NCBI RefSeq assembly: GCF_900100945.1
Contig: NZ_FNCG01000017.1
Location: forward strand, 62,001-126,000
DNA from: Mucilaginibacter gossypii
GTDB lineage: Bacteria; Bacteroidota; Bacteroidia; Sphingobacteriales; Sphingobacteriaceae
Direction of reading: 5' to 3'
Length of the DNA: 64,000 nucleotides
Positions 59,054-64,000 of the stretch are shown piece after piece. The number at the start of each line of letters is the position of its first letter. The first letter of the stretch is position 1. Made by a program: the position numbers and the translations under genes. The notes under the pieces were generated by a model that was given only the letters and a program-made list of their open reading frames with translations, had not been told where the DNA came from and searched no databases.

Positions 59054-60177
59054 GACTAAGCTACACCTACAACGAAAACTGGATCGGCGGCACTTACTAT
59101 ATCGAAAACCTGGTAAATGCGTTAAACGTCCTTAATGATGAGGAAAAGCCGCATATTATTTTGCTTACTGATAGTTACGAAAGTTTCAGGACGGCGCAGC
59201 AAAAATTCAACTATCCTTATATCAGCTTTCAGCTTGGTTCGGGCGAAGCAAACAAAGGTTTCCAATTACTAAACAGGGTAACAAACCGGCTGTTTAAAAT
59301 CCGTCTGTTTAGCCAGAAAATTAAAGCCCTTGATGCTGTTTTTCCTTATTATAAAAGTGAGCAACAATCGGCTGCTAAAAAGAAAATATATTGGGTAGCT
59401 GATTTCCAGGAACATTTTGCCCCTGAATTTTTCAGTAAAGATGATATTGCCTCGCGCCTGCAAAACCAGCAGGAAATTCAAGCCTCGGCCGGGCATTTAA
59501 TTGTGAGCAGCAATACCGCGCTCGGACATTTCAAATCTATTTTCCCTAAGCATACAGTTAAGGTAATCGTTCTGCCTTTCGCGGTAGCGCATCCTCCGTA
59601 TCAGGATATCAACATCAAGTTACTGCTTGAAAAATATCAGTTGCCCGCAAGGTATTTTATCTGCCCTAACCAGTTCTGGAAACATAAAAATCAGATGGTA
59701 GTTCTAAAAGCAGTTAAAGAGCTAAAAGCGGAAGGCATTGAAATTACCGTAGCTTTTACCGGTAATACCAACGACTACCGAAACCCACATTATTTTACAG
59801 AGATGAAAGCGTTTGTTGAAGACAATAACATCGGCAACAACGTTAAGTTCCTGGGTTTTATCGACCGGCGTGATCAGCTTCAATTGATGAATAATGCCAT
59901 TGCCATTATACAGCCATCATTGTTTGAAGGCTGGAGCACTGTTGTGGAGGATGCTAAGCTAATGAATAAATTTTTACTGGTTTCAGATATTGAGATTCAC
60001 AGGGAGCAGTTGGTTAACAGTTCGGCACGCTTTTTTGATCCATATAATGTTAACCAGTTAGCGCAACTGCTTCAGCAGTTCAGTGAACATCGAAGCCCTC
60101 CCCTGCTCTTTGAAAATAACACTTATCATGAAAGCGTTGAAAAATTTGGCCGAACATTTCTACAGATAATTGACTGA
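59032..60177 (+). CDS. Glycosyltransferase family 4
   Basis: A 381-residue GT-B enzyme: IGLSYTYNENWIGGTYYIEN is the N-terminal acceptor loop, QFWKHKNQMVVLKAVKELKA marks the second domain, and SLFEGWSTVVEDAKLMNKF contains the EX7E motif (Glu-...-Glu) for the donor. The start ATG lies inside the last codons of the epimerase (22-bp overlap). Substrate unknown. Confidence 0.92.
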   Translation: MAKRKRIGLSYTYNENWIGGTYYIENLVNALNVLNDEEKPHIILLTDSYESFRTAQQKFNYPYISFQLGSGEANKGFQLLNRVTNRLFKIRLFSQKIKALDAVFPYYKSEQQSAAKKKIYWVADFQEHFAPEFFSKDDIASRLQNQQEIQASAGHLIVSSNTALGHFKSIFPKHTVKVIVLPFAVAHPPYQDINIKLLLEKYQLPARYFICPNQFWKHKNQMVVLKAVKELKAEGIEITVAFTGNTNDYRNPHYFTEMKAFVEDNNIGNNVKFLGFIDRRDQLQLMNNAIAIIQPSLFEGWSTVVEDAKLMNKFLLVSDIEIHREQLVNSSARFFDPYNVNQLAQLLQQFSEHRSPPLLFENNTYHESVEKFGRTFLQIID

Positions 60178-60185
60178 ACAAAAAC

Positions 60186-61118
60186 ATGAATCTTCCGGAT
60201 CTTCAGTCTTACCGTTCAAACTTTATCAATAAAGGCGTTCAATTGCCCCTGCCCATAGTAGCCGGTACCGAAAACGGACTATTGCACCAGTTACCCCCAC
60301 CTCCGTGCGGCAAAACCGGCTGGCCCTGGGATGAGCAGGCTGCACCAACTATTTATGATAATAGAATAAACTGGCCTAAGCTTACCATCGTAACCCCGTC
60401 ATATAACCAGGCCGGTTTTCTGGAGCAAACCATCAGGGCTGTGCTTCTGCAAAACTATCCCAACCTGGAGTATATCATCATCGACGGCGGCAGTACCGAT
60501 CAATCCAAACAGATTATTGAAAAGTATGCCCCATGGCTTAGCTATTATCAAAGCGAAAAAGATAATGGCCAGAGCAATGCCATTAATCAGGGGTTCAGCC
60601 TTTCATCCGGCCGGTACCATGCCTGGATCAATAGTGATGATTACTATCTTAAAGGCGTTTTCCATAAGGTGTTAAATAAATTTATGAGCACCAATGCAGA
60701 TTTTATATACGGTTACGGGAACGACTACAATGTGGTGTCCGGCAAAACAACCACAACGCGGGTATTGCCTTTTATTGATTATTTTATCAAGATTCCGAGC
60801 CTTGTGCAGCCCTCCACTTTTTGGAGCGCCGCCATTCATGAACCCGTTTGGGAGGAGCTTCATTGCTCCCTTGATTTTGAATTATGGCTCAGGCTGGTAA
60901 AAGGACACAGCAGGGCATTAATCAAAGAGCCTCTTTCCGTTGCCAACGTGCATGAACAAGCCAAAACTCATTCGCCAAAAATGAAGGCGCAATGGGAGGC
61001 CGATCATCAGAAAATATGGGCGGCAGATGCTCACGGCACTGTTTATGAATGGAAGAAAATTGTTTTTTTAAACAGGATCAGGATCAGATTATATAAGGTA
61101 TTTGGATATTACTCATGA
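60186..61118 (+). CDS. Glycosyltransferase family 2
   Basis: A 310-residue GT-A enzyme: LTIVTPSYNQAGFLEQTIRA near 62, IIIDGGSTDQSKQII, SEKDNGQSNAINQGFSLSSG, and INSDDYY with the DXD-type site. An N-terminal extension of about 60 residues precedes the fold, including PPPPCGKTGWPWDEQ, which is common in WcaA-like enzymes of this type. It overlaps the next gene by 4 bp (ATGA). Confidence 0.92.
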   Translation: MNLPDLQSYRSNFINKGVQLPLPIVAGTENGLLHQLPPPPCGKTGWPWDEQAAPTIYDNRINWPKLTIVTPSYNQAGFLEQTIRAVLLQNYPNLEYIIIDGGSTDQSKQIIEKYAPWLSYYQSEKDNGQSNAINQGFSLSSGRYHAWINSDDYYLKGVFHKVLNKFMSTNADFIYGYGNDYNVVSGKTTTTRVLPFIDYFIKIPSLVQPSTFWSAAIHEPVWEELHCSLDFELWLRLVKGHSRALIKEPLSVANVHEQAKTHSPKMKAQWEADHQKIWAADAHGTVYEWKKIVFLNRIRIRLYKVFGYYS

Positions 61119-62266
61119 TGTTACTAAAAAGAAGTACAAACAAGATCCTGAGGATCTTATTCCATTTCTTTAACCAAACGTCGCTTCCTTTTAAAAGTAA
61201 CCGGATTCTAATTGTAAGACTTGATGCTCTTGGCGATTACATTCTTTTCAGAAACTATATAAAATGTATCAAACACGCACCAAAATTTAAAAGCTATAAA
61301 CTGACGCTCCTTGGGAATATAGCATTTAAAGATATAGCCGAGGCATATGATAAAGATGTCATCGATGAATTTATCTGGATAGCGCCATCAATAATTTATG
61401 ATATAAACAAAAAAATAAGATTATCATTTGCCATTAAAAAAAAGGCATTTGATATCTTAATCAATCCGGTTCATTCAAGAGTATTGCACACTGATGAGTT
61501 TATATCCCAACTTGGAGCCAAACAAAAGATTTGCAGCAGCGGGGATGATACTAATATGGAATCATTAGAAGAATTAAAACGCTCTTATAAATTTTATGAC
61601 AGCATTGTAGATGTTCCCGGAACTGATTATTTTGAATACCTGAGAAATCACAAATTTATTGAAATCCTTACTGGTCAGAGAATTGGTACCTCATTAAATT
61701 TGCCAACCGAAAGTAAGTCAACCGAAAAAAGGGCTTTGCAATTGGTAATATTTCCCGGTGCGGGCCAGGAGTATAGAAGGTGGGGGACAAACTTATTTGC
61801 AACAGCAATTGATTCCATAATGGCAAATTCAACATTTAAAATTACTGTTACAATTGCGGGCTCATCTACAGATTCATGCCTGGCTACTGAAATAATATCA
61901 CAATCAAAAAACAAAGAAAAAATTGAAGATAAAACCGGTAAAACTAACCTTGTTGAATTAATTGAACTGATTAACAATGCAGATTTATTAATTTCAAATG
62001 ATACCAGTGCTATACATATTGCTACAGGTACAAAAACCACCGCAATTTGTATCTCCAATGGCAACCATTTCGGTCGTTTTGTTCCCTATCCCTTAACCAT
62101 TGCAAACAATATATACACGTTTTATCCTTCTGAAGAGTTTAACAATAAAGATAATTATGCGTTACTCAACGATTTATACAAGCGCGGCTCCAACCTGAAT
62201 ATCAACAATGTCGATCCTATAGTTATCAGTAATAAGGCAATATCAATTCTTAATAATGCAAGCTAA
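61115..62266 (+). CDS. Glycosyltransferase family 9 (heptosyltransferase-like)
   Basis: A 383-residue GT-B enzyme of the ADP-heptose:LPS heptosyltransferase family: ILIVRLDALGDYILFRNYIK near 30-49 is the N-terminal motif, and LVIFPGAGQEYRRWGTNLFA near 210-229 with LISNDTSAIHIATGTKT near 290-306 form the donor site. GT9 proteins in surface-polysaccharide loci may transfer hexoses rather than heptose, so the sugar is not certain. Lower GC than its neighbours is noticeable. Confidence 0.9.
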   Translation: MMLLKRSTNKILRILFHFFNQTSLPFKSNRILIVRLDALGDYILFRNYIKCIKHAPKFKSYKLTLLGNIAFKDIAEAYDKDVIDEFIWIAPSIIYDINKKIRLSFAIKKKAFDILINPVHSRVLHTDEFISQLGAKQKICSSGDDTNMESLEELKRSYKFYDSIVDVPGTDYFEYLRNHKFIEILTGQRIGTSLNLPTESKSTEKRALQLVIFPGAGQEYRRWGTNLFATAIDSIMANSTFKITVTIAGSSTDSCLATEIISQSKNKEKIEDKTGKTNLVELIELINNADLLISNDTSAIHIATGTKTTAICISNGNHFGRFVPYPLTIANNIYTFYPSEEFNNKDNYALLNDLYKRGSNLNINNVDPIVISNKAISILNNAS

Positions 62267-62320
62267 ACCAGGCGCTGACGTCAAATTATTGTAAACTAAA
62301 TTATATATCTGCTTTTTTAA

Positions 62321-63709
62321 ATGCTTTTTAACTCCCTGTTGTTCCTTGTATTTTTTGTAATTGTAACCATTACATATTACCTGCTGCCACATAAATTAAG
62401 ATGGATGTGGCTTTTAGCCGCAAGCAGCTATTTTTACATGTACTTTAAGCCGGTATACATCCTCATCATTCTGTTTACCATTATTGTTGATTATTGTGCT
62501 GGTATCCTGATAGAAAAAGCTACAGGCAAAACCCGCAGGTTTTATCTCATTTTTAGCCTGATCACCAATATTGGTGTACTGGCCTTTTATAAATATTTCA
62601 ACTTTTTGGCCGCTAACGTGAATTTGCTATCTGACACATTCCATGGCCCGCAATTGCCATTGCTTGATTTTATATTGCCCATTGGCTTATCGTTCCATAC
62701 ATTCCAGGCTATGAGTTATACCATTGAGGTTTACCGGGGCAATCAGCCCGCCGAGCGTCATTTTGGCCTTTATGCCTTGTATGTAATGTTTTACCCGCAA
62801 ATGGTAGCAGGCCCAATTGAACGGCCCCAGCATATTTTACCCCAATTACACCGGGTCAACAATTTCCGAAGCAGCAACTTGATAACTGGTTTATTTTTTA
62901 TGGCGATGGGCCTATTTAAAAAAGTGGTGATTGCCGATAGACTGGGCCTTTACGTCGACCCTGTTTTCAATAATCCGCATGGTCATTCGGCACTTGAACT
63001 GCTCGTAGCTACCTATTTTTTTGCATTCCAGATCTATTGCGACTTTAGCGGGTATTCGGATATCGCGGTTGGCACGGCCCTCGTTTTGGGTATCGAGCTA
63101 ATGCAGAATTTTAACTTGCCCTATCTCGCCTCCAATGTTTCTGATTTTTGGAAACGCTGGCATATCTCCCTTTCCACCTGGTTTCGTGATTATTTGTATA
63201 TCCCGTTGGGGGGCAGCAAGATTAATTTCCGGGTAACCTGCATTAACCTGCTTATTGTATTTATGATAAGCGGCCTGTGGCATGGCGCCAACTGGAAATA
63301 TCTTGTTTGGGGCCTGATTCATGGTTTGCTACTCGTTGCTTACCAGTTATTCAACAAGTACGGTATCGGGATCAAAGGCTTTACCTTCCTGAAATGGCTT
63401 TTCACTTTTAACCTGGTTTCTCTTGCCTGGGTGTTTTTCAGGGCAGCTACAGTATCCGATGCTTTTTATATTTTGAGTAAAATATTGACCGGTAAAGGAT
63501 TTACCTATTCGGCCGGTAACTTGATGTCTGTCCCTGAACTTTGGTATTGTGCCTTTATTATCATTATGCTGCTTTTAGGCGAACGTTATTTGCGAAAAGC
63601 GAAAGATTATTCAAACACAACAAAGGCGGTCATCATAGGCGGGCTTATCCTTGCCTGTTACTTTTTAGGGATCTTTAACGAAGCTCAGTTTATTTATTTC
63701 CAGTTTTAA
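62321..63709 (+). CDS. MBOAT-family O-acyltransferase (AlgI/DltB-like)
   Basis: A 462-residue polytopic membrane protein: about ten helices, WKRWHISLSTWFRDYLYIPLG near 280-300 and SGLWHGANWKYLVWGLIHGL near 320-340, where the conserved His of the MBOAT family lies. Such enzymes pass acetyl groups across the membrane to O-acetylate exported polysaccharides (alginate AlgI) or D-alanine. It ends at TAATG, so the next gene is coupled. It probably decorates the glycan made by this locus after export. Confidence 0.95.
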   Translation: MLFNSLLFLVFFVIVTITYYLLPHKLRWMWLLAASSYFYMYFKPVYILIILFTIIVDYCAGILIEKATGKTRRFYLIFSLITNIGVLAFYKYFNFLAANVNLLSDTFHGPQLPLLDFILPIGLSFHTFQAMSYTIEVYRGNQPAERHFGLYALYVMFYPQMVAGPIERPQHILPQLHRVNNFRSSNLITGLFFMAMGLFKKVVIADRLGLYVDPVFNNPHGHSALELLVATYFFAFQIYCDFSGYSDIAVGTALVLGIELMQNFNLPYLASNVSDFWKRWHISLSTWFRDYLYIPLGGSKINFRVTCINLLIVFMISGLWHGANWKYLVWGLIHGLLLVAYQLFNKYGIGIKGFTFLKWLFTFNLVSLAWVFFRAATVSDAFYILSKILTGKGFTYSAGNLMSVPELWYCAFIIIMLLLGERYLRKAKDYSNTTKAVIIGGLILACYFLGIFNEAQFIYFQF

Positions 63710-64000
63710 TGCGTAAGGTTACCAGTTTATTCATATTGCTCATTAGTGTTGGGTTGCTGCTTAGTTCCATGAACCGGTCATTCATCAATAAATTATATTT
63801 TGACAAATATTTCAGCCACATTTATTCCAAAACAACAAAGGAAACCAACTGGTACAAAGCCTTTTTTTCCTATTCGGACAAGTGGCGCTATGGCGATCTT
63901 TACGGCATGTCAAATCTGCCTCAATACAAATTTGAACTCGAACTTTTTAAACACTACAACCCCAAACCCGGCAGGCAAAACACCAATAGGGTATTATATA
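63709..64000 (+). CDS. MBOAT partner protein (AlgJ/AlgX/DltD-like position; partial)
   Basis: About 97 residues are visible: (M)RKVTSLFILLISVGLLLSS is a signal or membrane anchor, followed by MNRSFINKLYFDKYFSHIYS and WYKAFFSYSDKWRYGDLYGM. The start codon overlaps the MBOAT stop by one base. Its position and envelope signal fit the SGNH-type periplasmic partner that accepts the acyl group, but no catalytic motif is within the visible part. Confidence 0.6.
   Translation, partial: MRKVTSLFILLISVGLLLSSMNRSFINKLYFDKYFSHIYSKTTKETNWYKAFFSYSDKWRYGDLYGMSNLPQYKFELELFKHYNPKPGRQNTNRVLY

Overview
The window looks like chromosome of a Bacteroidota member of the Sphingobacteriaceae, most like Mucilaginibacter or Pedobacter. 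This is an inference from gene content and protein character: a GMC oxidoreductase, a GH125 mannosidase, a histone-H1-like protein, a TonB receptor with an N-terminal regulatory domain, an UpxY-type antiterminator, and many palindromic intergenic repeats of a kind familiar from these genomes. No rRNA, tRNA, CRISPR array, prophage or intact insertion sequence was seen.

Layout. Positions 1-7.6 kb hold a partial TauE/SafE exporter, a UbiD-type decarboxylase, dapA, a 59-residue histone-H1-like gene, a GH125 alpha-mannosidase and an alpha-oxoamine synthase; the gaps between them contain several repeat families. Positions 8.0-24.1 kb (minus strand) are a near-complete dcw cell-wall/division cluster in the order mraZ-rsmH-ftsL-ftsI-murE-mraY-murD-ftsW-murG-murC-ftsQ-ftsA-ftsZ, without murF, ending at an intrinsic terminator. 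Its control signals include a triplet of GTGG MraZ boxes at 10-bp spacing before mraZ, a terminator-like hairpin between murG and murC, a MITE-like element that supplies the start of murG, and a cluster of DnaA-box sequences in the ftsA-ftsZ gap. Positions 24.4-38.9 kb are mixed: GNAT acetyltransferases, an iron-uptake pair (TonB receptor plus PepSY membrane protein), lipoproteins, a CocE-type hydrolase, a GH18 protein, a GMC oxidoreductase, pgk and gap.

Positions 39.0-64.0 kb are a surface-polysaccharide locus. A WecA-type initiating transferase and a GT2 enzyme lie on the minus strand. A long, tightly packed plus-strand run follows: Wza-like export lipoprotein, BY-kinase, UpxY antiterminator, asparagine-synthase-like amidotransferase, GT4, a Wzm/Wzt ABC exporter, two tandem FdtA/QdtA-type cupins, a GNAT, an acyl carrier protein, an SDR reductase, a KASIII, a DegT aminotransferase, then about eight glycosyltransferase genes (one GT4 split over two genes), a hexapeptide acyltransferase, an epimerase, and an MBOAT O-acyltransferase with its partner running off the end.

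The most interesting unit is the block at 49,968-54,465. Read as a pathway, two sugar 3,4-ketoisomerase-like cupins and an aminotransferase would make a dTDP-3-amino-3,6-dideoxyhexose. A dedicated ACP, reductase and KASIII could build a short 3-hydroxyacyl group, and the neighbouring GNAT could transfer it to the amine. That would give a polysaccharide carrying a tailored N-acyl sugar. The enzyme families are seen in the sequence; the pathway is inference.
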